From Streptomyces pseudovenezuelae (GTDB lineage Bacteria; Actinomycetota; Actinomycetes; Streptomycetales; Streptomycetaceae): a stretch of 64,000 nucleotides of DNA. Location: contig NZ_KQ948150.1 in NCBI RefSeq assembly GCF_001513955.1, forward strand, positions 620,001 through 684,000, in the 5' to 3' direction. The notes under the pieces were generated by a model, which was not told the DNA's origin, made no database searches, and saw only the letters and a list, made by a program, of their open reading frames with translations. Shown here piece after piece: positions 1 through 8,054 of the stretch (the first letter of the stretch is position 1; every line of letters starts with the position of its first letter). Both the position numbers and the translations under genes were made by a program.

Positions 1-597
1 CGCGCGGCGCGCAGTGGCCCGGTCGTGCTGGTCGGGCACAGCCTGGGTGGCGTATCGGTCAGCCGTGTCGGCAACGCCGTCCCGCATCTGCTCCACCACA
101 TCTGCTACATGGCGGCCTTCTGCCCCAGCCGTGCGTTGCCTACGGCGGATGCCTGCACGGCTGCACCCGAGAACGCCCACGCCGTCAGCCCGGTCGAGCT
201 GATTGTCGGTGACCTGGAGCAGCTCGGGGTGCTGCGGCTGAACTTCCGGACGGGTGACAGCCGCGAACTGGCCCTGTTGAAGGAGATGATCTGCGCGGAC
301 TACCCCGACGCCGACTTCCGCCGGATTCTGGCCGGCATGCAGACCGACGAGCCCATCACCGCCTATGCGGGCCGAGCGGTCGGCCGAGCTGACAGCTGGG
401 GACGCATTCCCCGCACCTACTTGCGCTTCGGGAAGCACCGGACGATCGCCACCGCGCTCCAGGACAGGATGGTCGCGGAGGCAGACGCACTCACACCCGA
501 CAACCGCTTCCGCGTACGCAACTTTCCCGAGGCATCGCACGTGGGCCCACTGGATCCCGCCGCCGTCACAGAAGCTTTGGACGCACTCGCGGCATAG
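1..597 (+). CDS. alpha/beta hydrolase, 5' end cut by window edge
   Basis: The visible 198 codons are the C-terminal part of an alpha/beta-fold hydrolase of the plant-type esterase/EstC kind. The frame is open from base 1 and shows the nucleophile elbow GHSLGG near visible residue 13, preceded by a hydrophobic strand (VVLV). A likely catalytic histidine lies in EASHVGPLDP near the end, the usual place for this family. The start and any promoter are outside the window, so full length is unknown. The substrate cannot be told from sequence; the family acts on small esters or amides in the cytoplasm. The gene stands alone, followed by insertion-sequence debris. Confidence 0.75.
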   Translation, partial: RAARSGPVVLVGHSLGGVSVSRVGNAVPHLLHHICYMAAFCPSRALPTADACTAAPENAHAVSPVELIVGDLEQLGVLRLNFRTGDSRELALLKEMICADYPDADFRRILAGMQTDEPITAYAGRAVGRADSWGRIPRTYLRFGKHRTIATALQDRMVAEADALTPDNRFRVRNFPEASHVGPLDPAAVTEALDALAA

Positions 598-792
598 GTC
601 ATCGGTTTGAGCGGGCCGTCCATCGGGAGTCCGCGCCAGTTCACGTGAAGAAGTGGGTCTTCGTGGCGTTCGGGTGCGCGGTGACGTCCGAACCGACCGG
701 GGGAGGCGCGGTGGCCGAACCCGCTGGTCACTGCGCGGACTGGCCGCTTGCCTGAGGAAAGTCGTCGGCCGGGTCATCCATGACACACCCTG

Positions 793-1042
793 CTCAAATG
801 CTGCGGGATCATCTTCCAGCGCACCGAGACCCGGAAGAAGTCACCGGATCCCGGCCGCGAGGCGAAGCTGGACCGGATCGAGGAAGCAAGGGACCCATTG
901 GACCGCTGCCCGGACAGGATCTTCGCCTACGACGACTGCGGCCCGGCCGGGATCCAGCCCACCGCCGTATCCACTGGCTCGCCGCTACTACCGAGGCCGT
1001 TGCTCGATCGGCGACCACACACTGTGGGGCTTCAACCGATGA
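793..1042 (+). pseudogene. IS630-family transposase remnant
   Basis: Frame 793 reads CGIIFQRTETRKKSPDPGRE, then LDRIEEA and PDRIFAYDDCGPAGIQP, the layout of the central part of actinobacterial IS630 transposases (FQRT-x-TWK, AKLDRIE, FAFDEFGPL). The homology then continues in another frame as RRYYRGRCSIGDHTLWGF up to a stop at 1040-1042, so there is a frameshift near 980. The N-terminal half and the C-terminal DDE part are missing, and no terminal inverted repeats were found. It is a dead fragment. The 195 bases between 597 and 793 show nothing recognisable. Confidence 0.6.
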
Positions 1043-1142
1043 AGGAAGGGTCTCCGGGCCCGAGGCTCGAAGAAAATCCTCCGCGTGGCGGTGCAACGAA
1101 ATCCGATCCTCATGGACTCCTTCAACCATCTAGGAGGTGTTC

Positions 1143-1682
1143 ATGAGGGATCGGAAAGAGGCTCGGGACGCGGAGTTCCAGAGCTTCGTCGTCGGCCGCT
1201 GGCCACGGTTGCTGCGCACGGCTTTCCTGCTCACGGGGGAGCAGCATGCCGCGGAGGACCTGGTCCAGTCGACGCTCGAACGGGCCTATGTGGCCTGGCG
1301 CAGGGTCGGCGCGGCCGACGACCCCGACGCGTACGTACGGCGCGTGATGATCAACGTGCACGCCCGCAGGCACCGCAGACGCCTCAAGGAGTTCCTGGCG
1401 CCGAAGGAGGACTCGGGCCTCACCCGCGAGCTGCCCGACGCCGACGACCGCATCGCGCGGGCGGACGACCGCGGCGCGCTGCTGACGGTGCTCGCCGCAC
1501 TGCCCGTGCGCCAGCGGGAGGCGGTGGTCCTGCGGTACTGGGAGGACCTGAGCGAGGCGCAGACGGCGGAGGCCATGGGATGCAGCGTCGGCGCGGTGAA
1601 GAGCAACGCGGCGCGGGGGATCGCGAAGCTCCGTGCCCTGCCGGGACTGGCCGAGGCACTCACGAACGGAGGGCGGAAGTGA
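1143..1682 (+). CDS. ECF RNA polymerase sigma factor, SigE family
   Basis: A 179-residue extracytoplasmic-function sigma factor. Region 2 covers about residues 15-80 (LLRTAFLLTG, AEDLVQSTLERAY, VRRVMINVH). Region 4 covers about 105-165 (LPVRQREAVVLRYWEDLSEA, then a helix-turn-helix in AEAMGCSVGAVKSNAARG). The length and wording fit the actinobacterial SigE-type (sigma-70 TIGR02983-like) group. The start at 1143 is chosen because AGGAGG at 1132-1137 sits five bases upstream; a GTG at 1137 overlaps that site. The stop overlaps the start of the next gene (GTGA), so the membrane partner downstream is probably its regulator. The promoters it recognises are unknown. Confidence 0.9.
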   Translation: MRDRKEARDAEFQSFVVGRWPRLLRTAFLLTGEQHAAEDLVQSTLERAYVAWRRVGAADDPDAYVRRVMINVHARRHRRRLKEFLAPKEDSGLTRELPDADDRIARADDRGALLTVLAALPVRQREAVVLRYWEDLSEAQTAEAMGCSVGAVKSNAARGIAKLRALPGLAEALTNGGRK

Positions 1683-2503
1683 CGAGCGGGGACAGGGAGA
1701 CGAACCACGACATGACGTACGACGAGGCGCACACGGACATCGCCCTCCTGCTGGCGGACGCGGCGGACGAGGTGGAGGTCGGCGCGGCCCCCTATCAGGC
1801 GGTGGTACGCGGAGGGAGGCGCCGCAAGACGCGCCGCTGGGCTGTGGTCGCGGCGGCTGCGGCGGTGATCGCGGGGTCCACGGGGACGACGCTGGCGCTG
1901 ATGGGAGACACGGGCGGCGGGCACGGGGCGGGGCAGGTGGCCGCGCGGCCCTCGGCGGGGACGGCGAAGCAGAGTCCCGAACGGCGGGTGACGACTCTGG
2001 CCAGGGGCACCGACCACGGCAGGAAGTGGAAGGTCGACGCCGTCGTCTGGACCGCGCCGAAGACCACGGAGAAGGCACGCGCCCAGCTCGCCGAGATGGC
2101 CCTGAACGGGGAGGAGCCGGTCGCGGTGGAGAAGGCCTCGGACCTGGTGGGCGAGAGCTGGCACTTCGTGCGCCTGACCGCGGGGGGCAAGTCGTCGAAG
2201 GTGATCCTGACACTAGTCAGTAAGGACGGCCGGTTCTCGACCAAACTCGAGGCGTACTCGAGGCCGTTGGGCACCGACCGGGACGATGCCCCGCAGCGCC
2301 TGGTGATCGGCCAGGTCGCCCGGACCGTCCAGGAGGTCACCTGCACCTGGGACGACGGCACGAAGACCCGGGTGGAACGGGCCGCTGCGGGGGCCGGCGA
2401 CTTCAAGAACCTGATCCGCGATGTGGACGGCTCCCCGAAGGACTGGTTCGTGTGCCTGGGACCGGACGGAGGGAACTACAAGAAGGCGGAGGTCACGGGG
2501 TGA
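1679..2503 (+). CDS. single-pass membrane protein coupled to the ECF sigma factor
   Basis: A 274-residue protein starting at a GTG that overlaps the sigma-factor stop codon by GTGA, with GGAGGG at 1668-1673. An ATG at 1712 is a weaker alternative. About 50 cytoplasmic residues are followed by a basic stretch (GGRRRKTRRW) and one membrane segment near residues 53-75. An extracytoplasmic domain of about 195 residues carries two cysteines (VTCTW and FVCLGP). No zinc anti-sigma motif HxxxCxxC is present. Genes in this position next to SigE-type factors often encode anti-sigma or sensor proteins; that role here is inferred from translational coupling and topology only. Confidence 0.6.
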   Translation: MTSGDRETNHDMTYDEAHTDIALLLADAADEVEVGAAPYQAVVRGGRRRKTRRWAVVAAAAAVIAGSTGTTLALMGDTGGGHGAGQVAARPSAGTAKQSPERRVTTLARGTDHGRKWKVDAVVWTAPKTTEKARAQLAEMALNGEEPVAVEKASDLVGESWHFVRLTAGGKSSKVILTLVSKDGRFSTKLEAYSRPLGTDRDDAPQRLVIGQVARTVQEVTCTWDDGTKTRVERAAAGAGDFKNLIRDVDGSPKDWFVCLGPDGGNYKKAEVTG

Positions 2504-2561
2504 GGTGAGCGATGCGGGCAGGGCGGCGGCAGGGGTCACAACCCCCGCCGCGGCAGCAGGG

Positions 2562-2691
2562 TCACAACCACCACCCCTGCTGCCGCGCCTCCCGCATCGC
2601 CTCCATCCGGTTGCGGGTGCCTGTCTTGCCGATCGCGGAGGAGAGGTAGTCGCGGACCGTGGACTCCGAGAGGTGCTTGGTCGCGACGATC
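2562..2691 (-). pseudogene. C-terminal tail of a LuxR/NarL-type response regulator
   Basis: The minus strand reads ATKHLSESTVRDYLSSAIGK, then TGTRNRMEAMREARQQGWW and a stop at 2562. This is the C-terminal half of the DNA-binding helix-turn-helix of DesR-like response regulators (TVRNYLSSAIGKTGTRNR). The receiver domain and the first HTH helices are absent. The homology stops abruptly at about 2691, exactly where an IS3 transposase fragment begins on the other strand. It encodes no functional regulator. Confidence 0.7.
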
Positions 2692-3012
2692 TTCCACAGC
2701 GACCGCGGCGCGGAGTACACGTCCGAGTCGTACAACAAGCTCTGTGACCGCCTGGGCATGGTGCAGTCCATGGGACGGGTGGGGTCCGCGCTGGATGATG
2801 CCGCCGCGGAGAGTTTCAACTCGCTGATCAAGGTCGAGTACATCCACCGCCGACAACTCGCGCCCCGGACCGAGGCCCGCCTGAAGATCGCCACATGGAT
2901 CACTGGGTTCTACAACCCGCGACGAAGGCACAACGCGGCCGGCGGCCTACCGCCCGAGGAGTTCGAAAGAATCATCGCCGAAGCGCATGAGCGACATGAC
3001 CAGAAAGATCTC
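2692..3012 (+). pseudogene. IS3-family transposase (OrfB) C-terminal fragment
   Basis: The open frame contains IFHSDRGAEYTS, RLGMVQSMGRVGSALDDAAA, ESFNSLIKVEY, ARLKIATWITGFYNPRRRHN and PPEEFERI. These are the second catalytic aspartate (HSDRG) and the final glutamate (DDAAAESF, spacing as in DDE integrases) of IS3 OrfB. The N-terminal part with the first aspartate and the whole of OrfA are missing. The frame runs on to 3267, but the transposase homology ends near 3012. Between 3036 and 3163 another frame reads DVRHGNVPAAECRERAHIRS and ends in TGA, which looks coding-like but was not identified. Confidence 0.7.
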
Positions 3013-3185
3013 ATGGTGCAGCGCGGGCCCTGCATGCCTGCGTTGGCGCAATGCCGACGTCCGCCACGGCAATGTCCCGGCCGCCGAATGCAGGGAACGC
3101 GCCCACATCCGCAGCGAGCAGGGCATCCGCTGGGGCGGACGCCGCCTCGCGCAGGCGGGCTGACCCGGGCCCCCGGCAATCACCC

Positions 3186-3950
3186 TCACCCCGCAGGGAC
3201 CGTCTCGCGCAAGAACCCGATCAGCACTTCCGTCACCGCGGCAGGCCGTTCCAGGCTGGGAAGATGACCGGCCCAAGGCAATTCGAGGTGCTGGGTGTCG
3301 GCGAGCAGTCCCGGCAGCTGGGCCGCGATCTGCCGAAAATCCGTAACGTCGTGACCGCCCGAAAGAGCGAGGCAGGGCGCCTTGATGGCTGACAGGTCGA
3401 TTTCCACCTCTTTCCGCCCAGCCCCCTCGGGTGCGGCCAGTTGCACCTCGAAGGCATGCCGTTGCATCTCGCGCACCTCCGCCCGCATTGCTTCGTCGGC
3501 GTCCGGCCCGAGCCAGGTGTCCACATTCAGTTCCACGGCTTCCGCGACATCGCCCGCCTCAAGCAGCGCGTCCTCCTGCTCGCCGAACGCTCGTAGTTCA
3601 TCGGTGGGTTCATGTCCCGGTAGTCCGGCGCACAGCAGCGCCATGGCGGATACCCGGTCCGGACGGCGCGCGGCGATCTCCAGTGCGACACGTCCGCCGT
3701 ACGAGGATGCGATCAGCGCCGCTTGCCCGATTCCGAGGGCATCCAGCAGGCCCAGCACGTCCTCGGCATCGTTGTGGGGTCTGTCCTGCAAAGGGGTCTC
3801 GCCGAAGCCCCGGAAGTCGCAGCGCACCACCCGGTATCCGGCATCGATCAGGGCTTGCCACTGCGGTTCCCACATCCTCCGGTCGCACACCGCGGAGTGC
3901 AGTAGTACCAGGGCGGGGCCGTCTCCGGCTGCATCGTAAGCGAGAGTCAT
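3186..3950 (-). CDS. alpha/beta fold hydrolase
   Basis: A 254-residue cytoplasmic hydrolase. It has the oxyanion-hole strand LVLLHSAVCDRRMW near residue 18, the strand RVVRCDFRGFGET, and a nucleophile elbow in the variant form ASSYGG (serine near residue 88, standing for the usual GxSxG). The acid residue is in LSGGHDVTDF and the histidine in LPWAGHLPSLE near the C-terminus. The lid region and length suit the lactonase/esterase/haloperoxidase-like branch. The start at 3950 is the only ATG before the conserved N-terminal strand; the ribosome site is weak. Substrate unknown. Neighbours on both sides are insertion-sequence or pseudogene debris. Confidence 0.8.
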   Translation of the reverse strand: MTLAYDAAGDGPALVLLHSAVCDRRMWEPQWQALIDAGYRVVRCDFRGFGETPLQDRPHNDAEDVLGLLDALGIGQAALIASSYGGRVALEIAARRPDRVSAMALLCAGLPGHEPTDELRAFGEQEDALLEAGDVAEAVELNVDTWLGPDADEAMRAEVREMQRHAFEVQLAAPEGAGRKEVEIDLSAIKAPCLALSGGHDVTDFRQIAAQLPGLLADTQHLELPWAGHLPSLERPAAVTEVLIGFLRETVPAG

Positions 3951-4329
3951 GCCGCTGACCCTAGGGGGCGGGTGAGCGAAACACTCATGAATTTCACCAC
4001 CGGCCGCCTGACCGACGGGGCGACCCCTTGGACCCCGCGAACGTTCACCGCTACAGCATGCGGTCGCCCCAACGAGTCCTGCTCGGGCGGAGTCGGACCG
4101 ACAGTTCTGCCCCAGGAACGAAGTGCGGCCGCACCTGGATGAGCTGCTGTGCCGGTTGGTGAGAAGGTGCCGGTCGAGTCGGCCGAGCCGGCTGACACCG
4201 TCGTGCGCGTGGAGTCCTCGGCCATGGCCGGAAGGGCGCTGTTGACGGCGCGGAGGATGCGGACAGCGCTCCGGCGCAGGGGACGCTCCACCTGCTTTCG
4301 CCGCCGTTGCGGCCGACGCAGTCGTGGAC

Positions 4330-4593
4330 CACGGCCGCACCTGCAGCTCGGGCTCTTGCACCGACCCGTCACCCGAGAGCTCCGTCATCGTCTCGCGGGT
4401 GATCTCCAACCGTGATGGGACCGCCTCCGGATCCTCCAGACGCCCGGTCAACTCCGCTATCTGCGCCCGCAGTTCCTCAAAGCTGCTCCCGCATGGCAGC
4501 CTCCCGCTGATCGAGTTCCTCCAACCACGACACCATCGCCGCCTCCAGGACCGCGTGGGTGTGGATCGTGGTTCGCGTACTCGTGCTCGGCAC
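4330..4593 (-). pseudogene. frameshifted coiled-coil protein remnant
   Basis: From a GTG at 4593 the minus strand reads TRTTIHTHAVLEAAMVSWLE, then ELDQREAAMREQ, and hits TGA at 4477-4479. The reading continues one frame over as FEELRAQIAELTGRLEDPEA and SRLEITRETMTEL. The two pieces join into a heptad-rich coiled coil. It resembles the N-terminus of a Streptomyces protein family with a coiled coil followed by a winged-helix tail; I recognise the family only from memory. After about 4330 the downstream sequence no longer looks coding, so the C-terminal domain is lost as well as the frame. Confidence 0.5.
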
Positions 4594-4631
4594 GGGCGAT
4601 TCCCCACACCCGAGATCGCCTGCCCACGCCC

Positions 4632-5204
4632 TCAGCGACGGACGCGATAGCGGATGTGGGTGGCCTGCGGCGTGTCGATCACCCGGACGATCTCCAACTC
4701 GATCTCTGACGGCAGCACATCGAACAGTCGACGGCCACGCCCGAGAAGCACCGGGATCTGATGGATCTGCACCTCATCCAGCACCCCGGCTTCAAGCGCC
4801 CGCTGCGCCGTGTACGCGCCACGCACCTGCACGTCCTTGCCTTCGGCTGCGGCCTTGGCCTGTGCCATCGCGCTCTCGATCCCATCGGTCACGTACGTCA
4901 CCAGTGGATAACCCCAGCGAGCGGCAGGCCCGGGCGGGCGGTGGCTGGGCACAAAGATCGGGAGACCGCCGTGATCGCCGCCCCAGTGATCCATGAGTTC
5001 GGCAGTCCGCCGTCCCGCGAGCACCGCACCGGCCGCATTCCATTCGTCCTGGAATTGCATAGCCGGCCCGGACGGCTGGCCGGACTCCCCGTCAGCGTCG
5101 GCCCACTTGTGCAGCCGCTCGCCATCGTCGCCGCCGAGGAAATCGTCGGTGTCGGCGATGTACCCGTCGAGTGACACCGACATATCGAGCACTGATCTAG
5201 ACAC
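4632..5204 (-). CDS. RibD C-terminal / dihydrofolate reductase-like protein
   Basis: A 190-residue protein of the bacterial bifunctional deaminase-reductase C-terminal family, which uses NADPH for reductase-type reactions. N-terminal VLDMSVSLDGYIADTDDF is the typical first strand and substrate loop. VLAGRRTAELMDHWG forms the next conserved block, and DEVQIHQIPVLLGRGRRLFD is the C-terminal signature. The start is a GTG at 5204 supported by AGGAGG five bases upstream. These stand-alone reductases are common in Streptomyces and are usually not riboflavin-pathway enzymes; no rib genes are nearby. Actual substrate unknown. Confidence 0.85.
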   Translation of the reverse strand: MSRSVLDMSVSLDGYIADTDDFLGGDDGERLHKWADADGESGQPSGPAMQFQDEWNAAGAVLAGRRTAELMDHWGGDHGGLPIFVPSHRPPGPAARWGYPLVTYVTDGIESAMAQAKAAAEGKDVQVRGAYTAQRALEAGVLDEVQIHQIPVLLGRGRRLFDVLPSEIELEIVRVIDTPQATHIRYRVRR

Positions 5205-5531
5205 TTCGACCTCCTGGGCCCTCCAGAACTGGTTTCACTGCGTGTAGACCTGGCGTGGCGGCATAACTCATCGGCCTTCATCGGCCTTCATCGGCCTGAC
5301 AGACAATCTTCACCACAGGCACCCGCCCACGACCAGCCGAGGAGACGACCCTCCACCGACACCAGCCCCGCTGACCAGCCGTTTTCCAGACGCTCAACGC
5401 TCAACGCTCACTGCAGCAGAGCCGCGCTCGTCCGGACTGCCGGTGTCGGCCGGGGCGAATACACGTTCCGCAAAGCGTGTTGCAGAAGCTCGTGTCCGGC
5501 AGGTCAGGGGTGCTCCGAGAGTGATGAGAGG
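5205..5531. other. intergenic stretch with a short direct repeat
   Basis: No gene was recognised here. The only structure seen is a 10-base unit TCGGCCTTCA repeated from 5271, two full copies and a partial third ending near 5298, and a smaller repeat CGCTCAA near 5396-5412. Confidence 0.4.
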
Positions 5532-6203
5532 TCACCTTGCAGGCTGAGCCGGGGACGTGGGGGCCGGCAGTTGGCTCACCGCATGCTGCCAAGCGTGCTG
5601 CACGGCAGCATGCAGGCGGGCGGTGGCGGTGGGGAGGTCGCCGGTGAGATGGATGGGGTCGGCCAGGTGGACGTGCAGGGCCGGGCGGCGCAGTGGCGCG
5701 GTGAGCAGGCCACCGATCTGCTTCGGCACACTGCCAGAGATGATCCGGCGGGCCCCGGCATGGCCCAGCGGCACGACAGGGGCGCCGGTGGCGAGCGCGA
5801 GGCGGGCGACGCCGGTTCGGAAGGATTCAGGGGCGCGGTCGCCGGAGTCCCGGCGCCACGGAATGCCGCCTTCGGGGTAGATCACCACGACACGGCCGGC
5901 GGCAAGGGCCTGGGACGCGAGGTCGAGGGCCTCGGCTGCGTGCCGGCTCCCTCGATGGACCGGTATGTGACCTTCCCGAGTCAGGAAGCGGCCCAGGAAG
6001 GGAACTCTCCACAGTCCGGCGGTGGCGAGGACGACAGGCTCGGCACCCAGGCCGCGCAGCGCTGTCAGGACGAGTCCGGGATCGATCAGTGCGGTGTGGT
6101 TGGGCGCGACGACGCTGCCGGGGGCGATGGCGCCGACCGTACCGGTGGTCACGGTGAGCCGGCCGAGGACGGGGACCACGGTGCGGGCGATGGTGGTGAG
6201 CAC
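5532..6203 (-). CDS. 1-acyl-glycerol-3-phosphate acyltransferase family (PlsC-like)
   Basis: About 223 residues of the PlsC acyltransferase fold, which transfers acyl chains to lysophospholipids at the inner membrane face. Motif I is NHTALIDP (the NHx4D catalytic pair) near residue 34, motif II-like region is GHIPVHRGS, and motif III is VVIYPEGGIPWRRDS near residue 107. The N-terminus is hydrophobic (VLTTIARTVVPVLG). The start chosen is a GTG at 6203 with GAAGGAG nine bases upstream; the open frame extends to an ATG at 6350, but that would overlap the divergent promoter region. The divergent HxlR-type gene may regulate it. Confidence 0.8.
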   Translation of the reverse strand: MLTTIARTVVPVLGRLTVTTGTVGAIAPGSVVAPNHTALIDPGLVLTALRGLGAEPVVLATAGLWRVPFLGRFLTREGHIPVHRGSRHAAEALDLASQALAAGRVVVIYPEGGIPWRRDSGDRAPESFRTGVARLALATGAPVVPLGHAGARRIISGSVPKQIGGLLTAPLRRPALHVHLADPIHLTGDLPTATARLHAAVQHAWQHAVSQLPAPTSPAQPAR

Positions 6204-6376
6204 GAGCTGGAACTCCTTCGACGCCTCGAAAGCCGGATGCTGCCTGCTGGCGTGCCGGTGATCGGCATCGTGGCATCCGAGACCCGGCGCCGCATGAGTA
6301 CGGGTACTCACAGACGACGCTCTCCCAGATCGCCATTGAGCACTGTGCAACGTGAAGTCGCAGGTGACGGGTCTGA

Positions 6377-6754
6377 TGTGCGTGGGGTTCGGGGTGCTCG
6401 TACTGGTCGCGGGCGGATGACATCCGGCAGGTACTCGACCGCGTCGGCGACAAGTGGAGCCTGCTGCTCATCGCGGTGGTGGAGGCCGGCCCGCTGCGCT
6501 ACACCGACCTGCAGCGCCAGGTCCCCGGAATCTCCCAGCGGATGCTCACTCTCACGCTGCGCCAGCTCCGGGAGGACGGTCTGATCACCCGCACCACCTA
6601 CGCGGAGGTTCCACCGCGCGTCGAGTACGCCCTCACCCCGCTGGGCCGCGGCCTCCATGAGATCGTGACCTCCCTGATCGACTGGGCCGCCGACCACCAC
6701 GACGAGATCCGCGAGCACCGGGCCCGCGCCGCGGCACCAGCAGGCCGGTCCTGA
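6377..6754 (+). pseudogene. HxlR-family transcriptional regulator without a usable start
   Basis: The frame encodes a clear HxlR winged helix: DIRQVLDRVGDKWSLLLIAV, then GPLRYTDLQRQVPGISQRML and YAEVPPRVEYALTPLGRGL. Between the upstream in-frame TGA at 6374-6376 and the conserved DKWSLLL block there is no ATG, GTG or TTG; the first starts (GTG 6473 and 6476) fall inside the HTH domain and would remove helix 1. A frame change near 6380-6420 has therefore probably destroyed the beginning of the gene. HxlR proteins normally act on a divergent gene, here the PlsC-like acyltransferase. It could still be translated from an unusual start, so the pseudogene call is tentative. Confidence 0.6.
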
Positions 6755-6849
6755 CCGCAGGATCAGCGATCGGCTGTCGGCGCCGGGTCAGCGCAGACGC
6801 CCGTGAACACCACTAGGGCGTGTTTCAAAAGCCCGCTTCGAGTGAGCTG

Positions 6850-7287
6850 TCAGTCGGTAGCGAGGATGTCGGAGAGACTCACAGCGGGGCGGCCAAGGAT
6901 GTCTGTCAACGTGCGCTGCTGGCGCTCGGTCAAGGAGGCAACGAAGATCACTGCGTCTGCGTCGGCCTGGTCACAGGTCCGAGCTACCTCGCGGACTTTC
7001 CCGTAGCTCAGCAGAGTCCGCGAGGAATAGGGCAGACCCATCTTCTGGACCCCTCCGTCCGAGACGCCTCGCCGTTGCACAATCCGCGCGACGACCCGTG
7101 CGCCGCGCGCTCCCAGCTCTGTGGCTGCCGACGCCATGAGCGTTTCGAAGTCCTTTTGCTTCGCAGAGAAGTAGCCGACCAGGACTACATCAGCGCCCAC
7201 GGCCGTGAGCCTGAACGACCGGCGCTGGGCCGGCTCCGACGGCACACGGGGAGCCAGGCGTCGGTCGCGCCTTCGAGGCTGATGCAT
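6850..7287 (-). CDS. HflX N-terminal-domain-like protein
   Basis: A 145-residue protein similar only to the N-terminal nucleotide-binding domain of HflX ribosome-associated GTPases. ADVVLVGYFSAKQKDFETLM is the first strand-helix, ARVVARIVQRRGVSDGG matches the LIQRRDKP block, and RTLLSYGKVREVA matches the YIGSGKVEE block. The G domain (GxxxxGKS) that follows in true HflX is absent, so no GTPase activity is expected. The start at 7287 is the ATG in front of a basic tail; a GTG at 7245 is an alternative. It ends with SLSDILATD. Stand-alone copies occur in Streptomyces; role unknown. Confidence 0.65.
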   Translation of the reverse strand: MHQPRRRDRRLAPRVPSEPAQRRSFRLTAVGADVVLVGYFSAKQKDFETLMASAATELGARGARVVARIVQRRGVSDGGVQKMGLPYSSRTLLSYGKVREVARTCDQADADAVIFVASLTERQQRTLTDILGRPAVSLSDILATD

Positions 7288-7357
7288 GCGCCTCAGGCTA
7301 AATCTGTGGCTGCCTGCAGCGATACCGGGTTTCACTGATCGAGCCTGACGAGCAAAG

Positions 7358-7752
7358 TCAGAGCCATTCGTTGATAACGGCGATCGTGACGGTGGCCTCG
7401 TAGCGGACGGCGAGCTTGTCATATCTCGTGGCCACGGCCCGGTGGCGCTTGAGGCGGTTGATCCCGCACTCCACCGCGTGGCGCTCGCGGTAGTCGGACG
7501 TGTCGAACTTCGGCGGACGGCCCCCGCGGGTGCCCAGTTTCTTGCGGTTGCGGATCTGGTCGGACTTCTCTGGGATCGTGCAATGGATCCCGCGTTTGCG
7601 CAGTTACTCGCGGTTGGCTCGAGACCCGTAGGCTCTGTCGGCCCGCACCCGGTCCGGTCGGCAGCGCGGCCTGCCGACGGCTATGCGGGGCACTCTGATG
7701 CGCTCCAGGACGGCCTGGGACTGGGGGCTGTCGTGCCGCTGACCGGCGGTGA
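7358..7752 (-). pseudogene. IS5-family transposase C-terminal remnant
   Basis: Read on the minus strand, the sequence gives RHDSPQSQAVLERIRVPR, RPDRVRADRAYGSRANRE, a stop codon, then KRGIHCTIPEKSDQIRNRKK, GGRPPKFDTSDYRERHAVEC and INRLKRHRAVATRYDKLAVR, ending with TGA at 7358-7360. This is the C-terminal half of an IS5-type transposase including the DRAY and ...VE...NRLK blocks. A TAA (plus-strand tta at 7604-7606) replaces the expected tyrosine codon after NRE. The N-terminal half is missing; homology stops at about 7752, exactly where kinase coding sequence starts on the plus strand. Confidence 0.75.
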
Positions 7753-7753
7753 C

Positions 7754-8054
7754 CAGGAAGCCCTGACCAACACCCTCAAGTACGCCGCCTCCGACACCAC
7801 TGTGAGCGTCGTCATCGCCGTCGTCTCAGGCGCCGTGCACATCAGTGTCGAGGACAGTGGACCCGCCGCAGCACCGCGGGCGACCGACCGAGAAGCCGGC
7901 GGTCACGTTCTGGTCGGCATGCGCGAACGGGCCGCCCTCTACGGCGGACAGGTCACCGCGGGACGCAACTCCCGGGGCGGCTGGACCGTCCGCGCCCGTC
8001 TGCTCCCTCCCCTGTCCCACCCCCCCCGCTCACACGGAGAACCAACCGGCATGA
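7754..8054 (+). pseudogene. sensor histidine kinase, ATPase-domain stub
   Basis: The plus strand begins abruptly with QEALTNTLKYA (the N box of NarX/DesK-type kinases) and continues with VHISVEDSGP (D box) and GGHVLVGMRERAALYGG (G box). The sensor and dimerisation domains are absent, replaced by the IS5 remnant. The kinase frame runs without a stop into the response-regulator gene. Another frame ends at TGA 8052-8054, overlapping the regulator ATG, which is the usual arrangement. A run of eight Cs just upstream (around 8020-8027) may mark a slip of frame. No working kinase can be made from this. Confidence 0.75.

Noticed and set aside
3036..3163. Short plus-strand coding-like stretch after the IS3 fragment
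   Set aside because: It reads like the C-terminus of a protein but no family could be named and there is no start.
7442..7750. First 100 codons of the plus-strand frame leading into the kinase and regulator
   Set aside because: That part is antisense to the IS5 transposase remnant; kinase homology starts only at about 7754.
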